A stretch of 57,061 nucleotides of DNA from Desulfovibrio sp. GTDB lineage: Bacteria > Desulfobacterota > Desulfovibrionia > Desulfovibrionales > Desulfovibrionaceae. Of the stretch, positions 28,648 to 37,458 are shown one piece after another. The notes beneath the pieces were generated by a model that did not search any database, was not told the DNA's origin, and saw only the letters and a list, made by a program, of their open reading frames with translations. The DNA lies in assembly GCA_024699605.1 (NCBI GenBank), contig JAILPJ010000066.1:1-57061 (forward strand). Reading direction: 5' to 3'. The translations under genes and the position numbers were made by a program. The first letter of the stretch is position 1, and each line of letters starts with the position of its first letter.

Positions 28648-29394
28648 CTAATGCTGCTGCGCTTGCTCTGGATTCACTGGCGTATCACGCACATCCACAA
28701 TGCGCACGCCAAATTCCGCTACATTATCGGGCGGGGAGTAAAAGAGCACCATAAAGGGGACTTCGGCGCCCTGTTTCAGATTGATATTGTTGGTCAAAAT
28801 CTCAATTTTATTGTTGAGAAAGGCCTCCATTTCCTTTTCGCTCAGAACCTGCAGCTGGAACAGGGAAAGCTGTGTGCCACAACGCTGCTTCTTGGTAGCG
28901 ATGACGCGCTTGTCACTGCCGTAAATGGCTCCTTCCACGGCGATCAACTCCTTGGGTTCAGGAAATTCGTTGACCACCTTGCCTTCAATAACAAAGACCT
29001 TGCCGACCTTTTCATTGTCCACAATATACTGACGCACATTGCGCATGGTCAAAAGCTTGACCTTTCTGGCCAGTTCCTGATCGTTGAGCTTGGGCTCTTC
29101 GCTTTCCCCATTGAAGAAAAACTGCCAGGCCAGCGCGCCACCCAAACAGAGCAAAAAGAGCACAACGGAAAGGAGAATGAACTTTTTCCGACTCTTTTTC
29201 TTTTCCGGCAAAACCAGCTTGCTGTTGTCCTTGAGGTCGGGAGTGGTCAGTTTCTGTGTCTTCTGATCCTTCTTGCCCGAAAGTTCCAGCACAAAGACAT
29301 GCCGACAGATCGAACAGCGCAGACTGACACCGTCCTTGGCCAGATTATCGGGCAAATTGAAACGACTGGAACATTTGGGACATTTGACTTCCAT
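28648..29394 (-). CDS. Zinc-ribbon, single-span membrane protein (DUF3426-like)
   Basis: 248 residues. The N-terminal MEVKCPKCSSRFNLPD...RCSICRHVF is an MJ0042-type zinc ribbon with CxxC pairs. A charged linker leads to one transmembrane segment (about 73-92, FILLSVVLFLLCLGGALAWQ) and a soluble C-terminal domain containing VFVIEGKVVNEF and VPFMVLFYSPP, matching the DUF3426 type found in Desulfovibrio-like and other proteobacteria. Function unknown; probably an inner membrane protein with a periplasmic domain. Precedes no obvious partner; hpt lies upstream. Confidence 0.75.
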   Translation of the reverse strand: MEVKCPKCSSRFNLPDNLAKDGVSLRCSICRHVFVLELSGKKDQKTQKLTTPDLKDNSKLVLPEKKKSRKKFILLSVVLFLLCLGGALAWQFFFNGESEEPKLNDQELARKVKLLTMRNVRQYIVDNEKVGKVFVIEGKVVNEFPEPKELIAVEGAIYGSDKRVIATKKQRCGTQLSLFQLQVLSEKEMEAFLNNKIEILTNNINLKQGAEVPFMVLFYSPPDNVAEFGVRIVDVRDTPVNPEQAQQH

Positions 29395-29422
29395 GCCAGG
29401 ACCTCAAAAGCCATACACCGCA

Positions 29423-29959
29423 TCAGTGCGTAAGTTCGTAAATGCCCGGCAACTGCCGGTATTTCTCAGCACAATCAAGACCGTAGCCCACAAGAAAACC
29501 CGAATTGAGCTGAAAACAGCTGTAGTCAATATTGATGGCACATTCTCGGCGTCCCTGCTTGTCAATCAAGGTACAAAGGGAAACACCGGCCACGGGAAGT
29601 TGGGCAAGCTTGGCTAACAATTCCGACATGCTGCGCCCGCTATCCACGATATCCTCTACCAGCAGGATCCAGGCGCCGGTGACGTCACAGGATAACCAGC
29701 GTGTGATGGTGATCTGACCACTACTGACTTGGCCTGCGCCGTAACTGGACAAACCGATAAAGTCAAGCTGCAACTCTTTGATCTGCAAAAGCCGTACCAA
29801 ATCGGCAAAAAAGATCACAGCGCCCTTGAGCACACAGACAGCAATAACACGCTGACCGGACAGATGACTATTGATCTGCCCGGCTACTTCCCGCAGGCGC
29901 TGAGCAATGCGCTCAGGCCCGATAAGCTCCACGAGCCTTTCTTCCTGACTATTTGGCAT
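29423..29959 (-). CDS. hpt: Hypoxanthine phosphoribosyltransferase
   Basis: Purine salvage enzyme. The PRPP-binding motif ILLVEDIVDSGRSM is clear, along with VLKGAVIFFADL and the C-terminal GFLVGYGLDCAEKYRQLPGIYEL typical of bacterial HPRT. 178 residues. The ATG at 29959 is preferred over a TTG one codon upstream; it overlaps the 3' end of the TlpA-like gene by 11 bases, so the two are coupled. Confidence 0.95.
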   Translation of the reverse strand: MPNSQEERLVELIGPERIAQRLREVAGQINSHLSGQRVIAVCVLKGAVIFFADLVRLLQIKELQLDFIGLSSYGAGQVSSGQITITRWLSCDVTGAWILLVEDIVDSGRSMSELLAKLAQLPVAGVSLCTLIDKQGRRECAINIDYSCFQLNSGFLVGYGLDCAEKYRQLPGIYELTH

Positions 29960-30422
29960 CAAGCAATTCCTCTACGACCATGGAAATGTCATCTAGATCG
30001 CATTCGCCAGGCTGAGAAATCACCATATTGCCCTTACGATCATAGAAGATATTGTGAGGAATACTGCCAATATGGTAACGCAAGATAAGATCTCGCCCAG
30101 CCATATAGAGCGGATAGTTGATGTTCATCGTCTCCGCGAACTTTTCCACGCTGGCCTTGTTCTTCGCCTCATCCACGGAAAGACTGACGATAATCACATC
30201 CTTGTTCTTGTACTTTTCGCTAGCCGCAACGAGCTGGGGGATTTCCTCCCGACAGGGCGGACACCACGTGGCAAAAAAATTCACCATCACGACCTTGCCC
30301 TGATGCTCTTCAAGCAGGCTATTGAGCTCCTCCACATGCAGGGTTTTCAGCTCCCTGGCGTAAGCCTCAGAGACAAAAGCTAAGACAAAAAACACGGCAC
30401 AGAGCAAAAAAAACTTTTTCAT
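29949..30422 (-). CDS. TlpA/ResA-like thioredoxin-fold protein, exported
   Basis: 157 residues: signal peptide (MKKFFLLCAVFFVLAFVSEA, about 1-22) and a thioredoxin fold with the redox motif ATWCPPC (about 52-58) and the cis-Pro loop GSIPHNIFYD. Such periplasmic thiol reductants serve cytochrome c maturation or disulfide reduction. The real start is the ATG at 30422: the open frame runs 55 codons further but through the structured leader. The residues AYARE suggest signal peptidase I cleavage rather than a lipoprotein. The final codons overlap hpt. Confidence 0.88.
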   Translation of the reverse strand: MKKFFLLCAVFFVLAFVSEAYARELKTLHVEELNSLLEEHQGKVVMVNFFATWCPPCREEIPQLVAASEKYKNKDVIIVSLSVDEAKNKASVEKFAETMNINYPLYMAGRDLILRYHIGSIPHNIFYDRKGNMVISQPGECDLDDISMVVEELLDAK

Positions 30423-30515
30423 CCGATCTTCAGCGTGGATACCCCGGCAGGCCTGCTGGGGAGGAAACGCTACCTCCGTTATCTTCCCTCTATTACTACG
30501 ACGATCACCGTCCCC
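30423..30515 (-). promoter_or_regulatory. Structured leader element, copy B (before TlpA-like gene)
   Basis: In the gene's sense: GGAGG (30477-30473) with CCUCC (30464-30460), loop UAGCGU (30472-30467); second hairpin CCCC/GGGG (30461-30458 with 30445-30442), extended by an inner GCAGG/CCUGC stem; tail ACGCUG (30436-30431) complementary to the loop with one G-U. Eight bases then the ATG at 30422. Lies in the 157-bp gap after metH, so the TlpA-like gene probably has its own start signals. Confidence 0.6.
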
Positions 30516-30579
30516 CTGCTGCGCAGACGACAGTACGCTCCATTCCTCAAGGCACTTCACGTGGAGTAGACTCTGCCGG

Positions 30580-33006
30580 TCAAGCATCCCTTGCCGGATT
30601 ATCTGCCTGAGACACGAGCTTTTTGGCCAAACGCACAGCCATCACGGCATCCGGAGAATAGCCATCGGCACCGATCTGTTTGGCAAAACCCTCAGTGACC
30701 GCAGCGCCACCCACCATAACCTTCATAGGCAGGCCCTCCGCCTGCACCAGACGGACGGTATCCTCCATCCTGACCATGGTCGTTGTCATCAGTGCCGACA
30801 GACCGATCAGCGACGCTTTGTGGGCACGGGCGCTCTCCACAATAGTCCGTGCCGGCACGTCCTTTCCAAGATCAACAACGTCAAAACCGTGGTTCGAAAG
30901 CATCAGACTGACGATATTTTTGCCAATATCGTGGATATCGCCCTCCACTGTGGCCATGATCACCACAGGCCGCTCTGTCTGCTCATGACTTTGCTCAAGC
31001 AAAGGCTTGAGCTTGCCAAAGGCCTGCTGCATGGTCTCAGCGGAGCGAATCAGCTGAGGCAAAAAATATTCCTTGCGTTCGTAGCGTGATCCCACTTCTG
31101 TGATGGCGGGAATCAAGATATCCTGCACAATGCTCAATGGCGCAAGTCCCTTGGCAAGTTCCGCTTCCACAAATTGAGTGACATGTTCCAGATCGCCAGC
31201 CAGCACACAGTCGCCCAAATCTTTCACAGCAGCCGCTTCCTGCTGACTCTTGGCCGAGGCTTCTGCCTGACTCTGCCAGTTGGCGTAGTCAGCGATAAAG
31301 GCTTCTGCCCTGGCGTCCTGGCCAGCAAGCACCCTGACCGCAGCCACGGCTTCGCGCACCCGCCCGGAGGCTGGATTGGCAATACACGAGCACAGCCCAC
31401 GACCGGCAGCCATGGATAAAAACGTCGCATTGAGCAGCTCGCGTGCGGGCAGTCCAAAGGAAATATTGGAAAGACCAAGGGTCGCCGGCAATTGCTCCTG
31501 CCGACAAAAATCAAGAACCTTCAGGCATTCACGGGCGCTTTGCGCATTGGCGGATACCGTCAGCGCTAAAATATCCACCAGAATCAATCTGCGGGCAATA
31601 CCGAGATCCTCGGTCTTGCGCAAAAGCTCCTGTAAAATTCGGATCCGTTCTGCGGCTGTTTCCGGCAGGTCTGCTCCCTGCAAGGGCAAGAGCACAAAGG
31701 GAGCCCCATAACGCCGACAAAGCGGCCCAAGCTCCTGCATACGCGTGCCTTCGCCGCTGATGGAATTGATCAAAGAAGACCCCGGACAATACGGTAAAGC
31801 CCGCTTCAAGGCCTCGGTATTTGAGGAATCAAGAGCCAGCGGCACCTGCACACGCGCCGTCAAAAGCTCGGTAAGCTCTGGCAAGAGAACCGTTTCATCC
31901 ACAAGTGGCGCGCCCACATTGACGTCCAGGACACTGGCTCCCTGTTCCTGCTCCTGGTCGGCATAGCGCAGCGCCTGATCAAAACAGTGCTCGGCAAGTT
32001 CACGCGATAAGACCTTCTTCCCCGTGGGATTGATACGCTCGCCAATCAGACAGAAAGGCGCATCGTGAGCAATGCGCACCAGACGGCTGCGGCTGGTCAG
32101 ACAAATCCCCGCATGCTCATTGTTCAAGGTCGCAATACGCCGGCCCTGACCCAACGCTTTGGCCAAACAGGCAATATGCTTGGGGCTCGTCCCACAGCAG
32201 CCACCCAAGACCTGAACGCCCAAGTCGGCAAAGCCTGCGGTCTTTTGCGCAAAGGTTTCGGCATCCAGGGGAAAGACGGTCTCGTTCCCCCTCAGTTCCG
32301 GCAGACCGGCATTGGGCTCGGCAAAGAGGGTGCCTTGGCGAACACTGGCCATGCGCCTGAGCACAGGTGCCATCTCGTCGGGACCCAGACTGCAGTTGGT
32401 GCCCATCAGATCAACACCCAAATTCTGCATGGTCTCGACAAAAATCTCGGGAGTAGAGCCTGTGAGGGAAAGGCCTGATTCAAAGGTCATGGAGACAATG
32501 ACGGGGAGATCACAGACCTCTCGCACGGCACAGACCAGAGCTCTGGCCTCGGCCAGATCAAACTGGGTCTCAATGAGTAAAAGATCGCAGCCGGCATCAA
32601 CCAGAGCCTGGGTCTGACGCGCATAGGCCTCAATCAAAGCCTCTGGAGCCAGATCGCCCAAGGGCCGGACAAAATGCCCTGAGGGACCGAGATTGCCGGC
32701 AACATAGGCCTCGCGTCCGACATTGCGGGCCGCCTGCCGGGCACAGGCAACCATGGTCCTGTTAAAGGTCACAAGATCCAGCTTGGGATCGAGTTTGAAA
32801 GGGTTTGCCCCAAAGGTACAGGAGGTGATAATATCACAGCCAGCCTCCAGATAACTCTGGTGGATGCGAGTGATCACCTCAGGGTGTTCAAGGCCAAAAC
32901 GCTCGGGACTCATTCCCGCGGGCAAGCCACTGGCCTGAAGCATGGTGCCCATGGCACCGTCCAGCAACAACAGTCTGCCGCTGGCAAGAGTCTCACGAAA
33001 ATTCAT
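30580..33006 (-). CDS. metH: Cobalamin-dependent methionine synthase, short form
   Basis: Methyl transfer from methyl-tetrahydrofolate to homocysteine. Domains: homocysteine-binding with zinc ligands Cys205 (GTNCS), Cys270 and Cys271 (GGCCGT); pterin-binding (GERINPTGKK, DVNVGAP, LDSS, SISGEG); cobalamin cap and B12 domain with the ligand motif DIHDIGKN and VVDLGKDVPA. The protein stops at 808 residues straight after the B12 domain: the C-terminal AdoMet reactivation domain of E. coli MetH (1227 residues) is absent, as in many anaerobes. ATG at 33006 chosen over the TTG one codon upstream; a structured leader precedes it. Confidence 0.95.
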   Translation of the reverse strand: MNFRETLASGRLLLLDGAMGTMLQASGLPAGMSPERFGLEHPEVITRIHQSYLEAGCDIITSCTFGANPFKLDPKLDLVTFNRTMVACARQAARNVGREAYVAGNLGPSGHFVRPLGDLAPEALIEAYARQTQALVDAGCDLLLIETQFDLAEARALVCAVREVCDLPVIVSMTFESGLSLTGSTPEIFVETMQNLGVDLMGTNCSLGPDEMAPVLRRMASVRQGTLFAEPNAGLPELRGNETVFPLDAETFAQKTAGFADLGVQVLGGCCGTSPKHIACLAKALGQGRRIATLNNEHAGICLTSRSRLVRIAHDAPFCLIGERINPTGKKVLSRELAEHCFDQALRYADQEQEQGASVLDVNVGAPLVDETVLLPELTELLTARVQVPLALDSSNTEALKRALPYCPGSSLINSISGEGTRMQELGPLCRRYGAPFVLLPLQGADLPETAAERIRILQELLRKTEDLGIARRLILVDILALTVSANAQSARECLKVLDFCRQEQLPATLGLSNISFGLPARELLNATFLSMAAGRGLCSCIANPASGRVREAVAAVRVLAGQDARAEAFIADYANWQSQAEASAKSQQEAAAVKDLGDCVLAGDLEHVTQFVEAELAKGLAPLSIVQDILIPAITEVGSRYERKEYFLPQLIRSAETMQQAFGKLKPLLEQSHEQTERPVVIMATVEGDIHDIGKNIVSLMLSNHGFDVVDLGKDVPARTIVESARAHKASLIGLSALMTTTMVRMEDTVRLVQAEGLPMKVMVGGAAVTEGFAKQIGADGYSPDAVMAVRLAKKLVSQADNPARDA

Positions 33007-33095
33007 CAATTCTCGGCGCGGAAACCCCGGTCGGAAGTCCTGGGAGGAAACGCCGCCTCCGTTATCTATCCTATAGTGATACGAAAACCGTCTGA
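33007..33095 (-). promoter_or_regulatory. Structured leader element, copy C (before metH)
   Basis: In the gene's sense: GGAGG (33060-33056) with CCUCC (33047-33043), loop CGGCGU (33055-33050); then a CCC/GGG hairpin; tail GCGCCG (33019-33014) complementary to the loop with one U-G. Seven bases then the ATG at 33006. A conserved box with CACTATAGG (about 33069-33079) sits just upstream and looks like a -10 region. It does not resemble the known SAM, SAH or cobalamin riboswitches. Confidence 0.6.
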
Positions 33096-33099
33096 TCGG

Positions 33100-33536
33100 C
33101 TACGGCAAGACATCTTGGCTTTCGTCGCTACGAAGCCAGGGAAGACCTTCAGCTGATCCATCAGCTGTCTGAATCTTCCATTTGCGGCACAGCCCTTGTT
33201 TTTTCCCTGGCAGGACACAGGCTTGGGCTTTCCCAAGCCCCGTGCGAAAGGCGCGAGCTGACGGACAAGAAAATGGCTGTGCCACACGCTGTTGCTAAAA
33301 AAAACGTGGCAGGCTATACTTACAAGCTTGAGTTTCCATGCTCTTCGTCTTTTCCCGCCAAAAAGGCGCCAATGCCTTAGTTTCAGTCCATCACTATGGA
33401 GCAGAAACGTCGCAAGGTCAAGATCGGCGCCAAGAGTGATGCACTCTTCCGTACGGCTGTGTGAGCAAAAGCCTCCGCAGCCTGCAAAGCGCCCTACGGC
33501 AAGTGCTTGACAGCCTGCGCAGACCAAGGAGACCTC
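33100..33536. other. Gene-free stretch between metH leader and rpoH
   Basis: No supported gene; a leftward open frame at 33066-33641 overlaps the leader and rpoH and has no ribosome site. A box shared with the cytochrome upstream region lies at 33157-33174. The rpoH promoter must be here, but I cannot place it. Confidence 0.5.
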
Positions 33537-34667
33537 TTGGACAAGACCACAAAAAAAGCTCTGCCTGCCTCCCAAGACACAAAGGCAACGCTCATGCTCC
33601 AAAGCGGAGATGCCGACCGGGCCAAGGACACAGAGCCCCAAATCGAAGACCTCGACGCCGATACCATTGCCCTTGAGGAAATGAACCTTGCCGAGGATGA
33701 GACTGAACTTCCCGTTATTGATATCGACGCGGATTCAAACGATGTCTACTCGCAGGAGAGTAGCCAGGCCAAGCTGCCTGTTCCCAGCAAATCACGCCTG
33801 CCAACGCTCTCGGGTGCCAGGGACGCTCTCTACCTTTATATGAAGGAGATCAGCAAATTTCCCCTGCTCAAGCCTGAAGAAGAACACGCTCTGGCCCTGC
33901 GCGTCCGAGACGAAAACGATCCCAATGCGGCCTTCCGCCTTGTTTCCTCGCATCTGCGCCTTGTGGTGCGTATTGCCATGGAATTTCAACGCCGCTGGAT
34001 GCAGAATGTGCTCGATCTCATCCAGGAAGGCAATGTGGGCTTGATGCGCGCCGTCAACAAATTTGATCCCGACAAAGGCATCAAGTTCTCCTACTACGCC
34101 TCTTTCTGGATCAAAGCCTATATTCTCAAATTCATCATGGACAACTGGCGCATGGTGAAGATCGGCACAACCCAGGTGCAGCGCAAACTCTTCTTCAATC
34201 TGAACAAAGAGCGTCAGAAGCTCATCGCTCAGGGTTTTGACCCCGATGCCTCCATGCTCTCGGAACGCCTGGGCGTCAGTGAAGAGCAGATCAATGAAAT
34301 GAACCAGCGCATGTCCTTTTCCGACATGAGCCTGAACACGCGACTGGACAACGACAGCGAAAGTGCCACACACATTGATTTTCTGCCGGCCTTGGGTCCT
34401 GGCGTCGAAGACTCGCTAGCCAGTGACGAGATTGTGGGCATTGTGCGCAACCGGCTCAAGTCCATCCTGCCGTATCTGAATGAAAAAGAACAATTCATTC
34501 TGAAAAACCGTCTTCTGACCGATGATCCTCTCACCTTGCGGGAAATCGGGGAACGATATAAAATTACACGCGAACGTGTTCGTCAGCTGGAAGCGCGTCT
34601 CTTGGAAAAAATCAAGAAACACTTTGCCGTGGATATCAAAGATTTTTCCAATACCTGGATTCAATAG
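33537..34667 (+). CDS. rpoH: RNA polymerase heat-shock-type sigma factor (sigma-32)
   Basis: Sigma-70 family, RpoH branch. Region 1.2-2: YLYMKEISKFPLLKPEEEHALA, then LVVRIAMEFQRRW, DLIQEGNVGLMRAV and FSYYASFWIKAYILKFIMDNWRMVKIGTTQVQRKLFFNL; the QRKLFFNL string is typical of RpoH. Region 4: LREIGERYKITRERVRQLEARLLEKIK. The acidic N terminus (about 90 residues) is longer than in E. coli RpoH. I place the start at a TTG (33537) because AAGGAG lies 5 bases before it; an ATG at 33594 with a weaker site would remove 19 residues. Confidence 0.9.
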   Translation: MDKTTKKALPASQDTKATLMLQSGDADRAKDTEPQIEDLDADTIALEEMNLAEDETELPVIDIDADSNDVYSQESSQAKLPVPSKSRLPTLSGARDALYLYMKEISKFPLLKPEEEHALALRVRDENDPNAAFRLVSSHLRLVVRIAMEFQRRWMQNVLDLIQEGNVGLMRAVNKFDPDKGIKFSYYASFWIKAYILKFIMDNWRMVKIGTTQVQRKLFFNLNKERQKLIAQGFDPDASMLSERLGVSEEQINEMNQRMSFSDMSLNTRLDNDSESATHIDFLPALGPGVEDSLASDEIVGIVRNRLKSILPYLNEKEQFILKNRLLTDDPLTLREIGERYKITRERVRQLEARLLEKIKKHFAVDIKDFSNTWIQ

Positions 34668-34700
34668 CACTTGTCTTCCTTGGTGATGGCAAGTGCTTTT
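34666..34700 (+). terminator. Probable terminator after rpoH
   Basis: AGCACTTG (34666-34673) pairs with CAAGTGCT (34690-34697) followed by a short T run. The loop is large (16 bases) and the T run short, so efficiency is uncertain. The hairpin overlaps the rpoH stop. Confidence 0.55.
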
Positions 34701-34822
34701 CCGTCAAGCAGAGCGTTTTCCAAACGCAATTCCCATCAAAAGGCCTTTGCCTCTCCTCGTAGGGAGCCTCCAAGCTCTTGCGTCGGCTCAAGACCCGTCG
34801 CTGACCAGGTGAAATCAAGATC

Positions 34823-36577
34823 ATGAGCAAAACGTTTCCATTGCCATTTCTCTGTTTTCTGTCCATCGCCCTTCTCGGCCTTTTTCTTTTGAACAACAGC
34901 GGCTGCGTTGGCAGCCGGGCCGATGCACAGGAAACGCAGGCTCCCTGCCATGCCAGCGATTCCGAACAGGGCCTGGGCGAACGCCTGCCCATTCTCCCGA
35001 CACAGGAATTTTCTCAGGAAGCCAAGTCCGTCTACGCCTTTCTGCTCTGCGACCAAGCCTTCAGGAATGAAGACGAGACAGCCCTCCTGGAAGCCACAGA
35101 GATTCTTCAGGAGCTCCATACCCCCCCTGCCATTTGGATGGAGGCCGGCATTTGGCTCCTTGGCCGCAAAAGCCCCCTGGCGGTCTCCTTCCTGGACAGT
35201 GCCCACAATGCCTGGCCCAACGACACCTCCCTCCTCATGCTTTACGCCGAAGCGCTCAAGGAAAAAGGCGATACGAGCGCGGCCATTGAACTGGTCAGAA
35301 CCTTTCTCGCCAAAAATCCCGGCACAGCCGATGCCACCCTCGAACTGGCCATTCTTGAAATCGGCGAACGGCAGTACGACAAAGCCCTTGCCCTGCTCAA
35401 AAGCATTGCCCACAGTGAACGCACTCCCCTTGTGGAACTCAATTTCGGCAAGGCGCTGGCCGGGCTGTTACGCTATGATGAAGCCGTTCCCTATCTTTTG
35501 CGCGCCCACAAGGCCATGCCCGATCTGCCTGAAGCCCTGCTGGAGCTAGGGAGTGTCTATGAACGCACAGGCCAATGGGAGAAGGCCGTCCATAGCTATG
35601 AGGAAGTCCTCAAAACCGATTTTCCCTCCAAGAATATCCTGCTCAAATTGATCAGCCTCTGTCTGCAGCAGAAGAAGCCCGAAAAAGCGCTGCGCTATCT
35701 GGCCGAGGCGCCCCGCGACATTCCTTTTCAGCTGATTGTCGCTGACATGTTCATTGACGCCAAGAACTACCTGCAGGCCACGACCATTCTGGAACCCATT
35801 GTGCAGCAACCCAATGCCCCGGTTGAGGTCTATCTGCTTCTGGCTGACCTCACCTGGGAGCATCTCCACGATCTGCAGGGGGCCTTGGCCTGGCTGGACA
35901 AAATGCCCGAGGAATTCCATAAAAGCAGCAATGCCCTGCTGTTGCGCGTGCACCTTCTGGCGCGCGCTGAAAAAAAAGACGAAGCCGTGGCCTGTGCACG
36001 CGAGGGCAAAGCACGCTTTGCCAATGAAACCAAATTCTGGGAAGCGGAAGCACGCATTCTCGCCTCCCAGGGGCACAGTCGGCAGGCTCTCAAAGTCATG
36101 CAGGAGGCCGTCAAACGCTGGCCCGAGGACATGAATCTGCTCTTTCTTTTGGGCAATATTCTCGACGAAAGCGGTGACAAAAAGGCGGCCTTCAAACTCA
36201 TGGAAAGCATCATTGCCCGTGAGCCGGACAATTTTCAGGCATTGAACTATGTCGGCTATACCTTGGCCGAAGCCAATGAACAGATTGACCGCGCCGTATC
36301 GCTCCTGGAACGGGCCACAGGCCTTGCTCCTGACCGCGCCTATATTGTCGACTCCCTGGCCTGGGCCTATTATCGCGCCGGACGCACCAGTGACGCGTTG
36401 CGCGAAATCCGCCGTGCGGTTTCTCTAGGCGCCAAAATCGATGCGGCCATTTGGGAACATTACGGCGATATTGCCAAAAGCTCGGGACTGGCCGAAGAGG
36501 CCCGTAAAGCCTATGCCCGGGCTCTGGAACTTGAACCCGACAATGCCGAAGAACTGCGCAAAAAACTTGGCCGCTAG
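34823..36577 (+). CDS. TPR-repeat lipoprotein-like protein
   Basis: 584 residues: hydrophobic signal (about 6-24) ending in NNSGC, an imperfect lipobox, then about a dozen tetratricopeptide repeats (for example YDEAVPYLLRAHKAMPDLPEALLELGSVYERTGQWEKAV, quoted here only by its ends YDEAV and WEKAV; and VDSLAWAYYRAGRTSDALRE). A protein-binding scaffold in the envelope is likely. It starts a run with a LolB-like lipoprotein, rpiB and cysS; in many proteobacteria a TPR lipoprotein and LolB sit upstream of ispE-prs as here. Confidence 0.8.
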   Translation: MSKTFPLPFLCFLSIALLGLFLLNNSGCVGSRADAQETQAPCHASDSEQGLGERLPILPTQEFSQEAKSVYAFLLCDQAFRNEDETALLEATEILQELHTPPAIWMEAGIWLLGRKSPLAVSFLDSAHNAWPNDTSLLMLYAEALKEKGDTSAAIELVRTFLAKNPGTADATLELAILEIGERQYDKALALLKSIAHSERTPLVELNFGKALAGLLRYDEAVPYLLRAHKAMPDLPEALLELGSVYERTGQWEKAVHSYEEVLKTDFPSKNILLKLISLCLQQKKPEKALRYLAEAPRDIPFQLIVADMFIDAKNYLQATTILEPIVQQPNAPVEVYLLLADLTWEHLHDLQGALAWLDKMPEEFHKSSNALLLRVHLLARAEKKDEAVACAREGKARFANETKFWEAEARILASQGHSRQALKVMQEAVKRWPEDMNLLFLLGNILDESGDKKAAFKLMESIIAREPDNFQALNYVGYTLAEANEQIDRAVSLLERATGLAPDRAYIVDSLAWAYYRAGRTSDALREIRRAVSLGAKIDAAIWEHYGDIAKSSGLAEEARKAYARALELEPDNAEELRKKLGR

Positions 36578-36603
36578 CTTATGCGCTAAACAAGGCCCTC
36601 ACC

Positions 36604-37392
36604 ATGTTGCGAACCCTTTCCTCTCTCGTGCTCTGCATAGCACTCTTTTTTCCATTCCTTCTTGTTTCCTGCGCGCCTCAACGCCTGGCACCAGGCCCAG
36701 AGGATCAGGCTGCCGCCCAAAAGCTCTGGCAGAGCTATCTTGATCAAAAGCCAGACAGCGCACCCTTTCGCCTGAGCCTCAGCCTGCGCATAGGCAAAAA
36801 AGGCGATAGCCGCCGGGTTACCGCCCTCTTATGGGGCAACAATACCCAGGTTCTGCGCCTTGACGTTCTGGCAGGCGTCGGAGCAACCCTGGCCAAAGTC
36901 TCCCAAAAGCCCAACGACTTTCTCCTGGTGGCTCCGGTGGACTCAAAGGCCTATTGGCATCATGGCAGCTCCCGCCCCAGGCTCAAACTGGGAGTCCCCC
37001 TGCCTCTTTCCCTGCCAGATCTGGCGAATCTGCTGACCGGCCAGGAAAAAGACGTTTTTGGCACAAGCTACCTGAGACTTGAGAAGGCGGAGCAAGGTCT
37101 CGCTTTTGTGCTTGACGATCCTTTGCCCGGTCTTCTCGTTCTCGACGCTGCGGGACACATACGCTGCTTTGATCAGCGCCCCCTCAACCACGGCCAGGGC
37201 TGGAAGATCGACTTTGTGCGGGATGCTGCGCAGGCCCTTGTCAAGCTCGATCTGACCAATCACAAGGGCGAACGCCTGCTTTTGCTTGTCAAAAACCGCG
37301 AACAGCCTGAAGCCTTCAGCGAGGCCCAGCTCAACCTGGAAGTGCCGCCGGGCTATCCTCTCCTACCGCTTGCCCAATACGCCGAACACTAA
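36604..37392 (+). CDS. LolB-like outer-membrane lipoprotein (tentative)
   Basis: 262 residues with a clear lipoprotein signal (hydrophobic 4-22, lipobox LVSC, Cys23 as the lipidated residue). The body is beta-rich (FRLSLSLRIGKKGDSRRVTALLWG, VLRLDVLAGVGATLAKV), the pattern of LolB/DUF4292-type lipid carriers. If LolB, it inserts lipoproteins into the outer membrane. The neighbourhood (TPR lipoprotein before, ispE-prs further on) is where lolB lies in many proteobacteria. Sequence resemblance is weak, so the function is inferred. Confidence 0.55.
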   Translation: MLRTLSSLVLCIALFFPFLLVSCAPQRLAPGPEDQAAAQKLWQSYLDQKPDSAPFRLSLSLRIGKKGDSRRVTALLWGNNTQVLRLDVLAGVGATLAKVSQKPNDFLLVAPVDSKAYWHHGSSRPRLKLGVPLPLSLPDLANLLTGQEKDVFGTSYLRLEKAEQGLAFVLDDPLPGLLVLDAAGHIRCFDQRPLNHGQGWKIDFVRDAAQALVKLDLTNHKGERLLLLVKNREQPEAFSEAQLNLEVPPGYPLLPLAQYAEH

Positions 37393-37458
37393 GGCTTTTT
37401 TTTCACCACTGACCATTAAAAGGAGGATGGCACCTCAGCCTGAGGTCGCCGCCAGACT

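Noticed and set aside
33007..33095. metH leader as a SAM, SAH or cobalamin riboswitch
   Set aside because: None of the conserved strings of those riboswitches is present, and the same element precedes genes unrelated to methionine or B12.
33066..33641. Leftward 191-codon open frame upstream of rpoH
   Set aside because: Runs through the leader element and into rpoH; no motif and no start signal.
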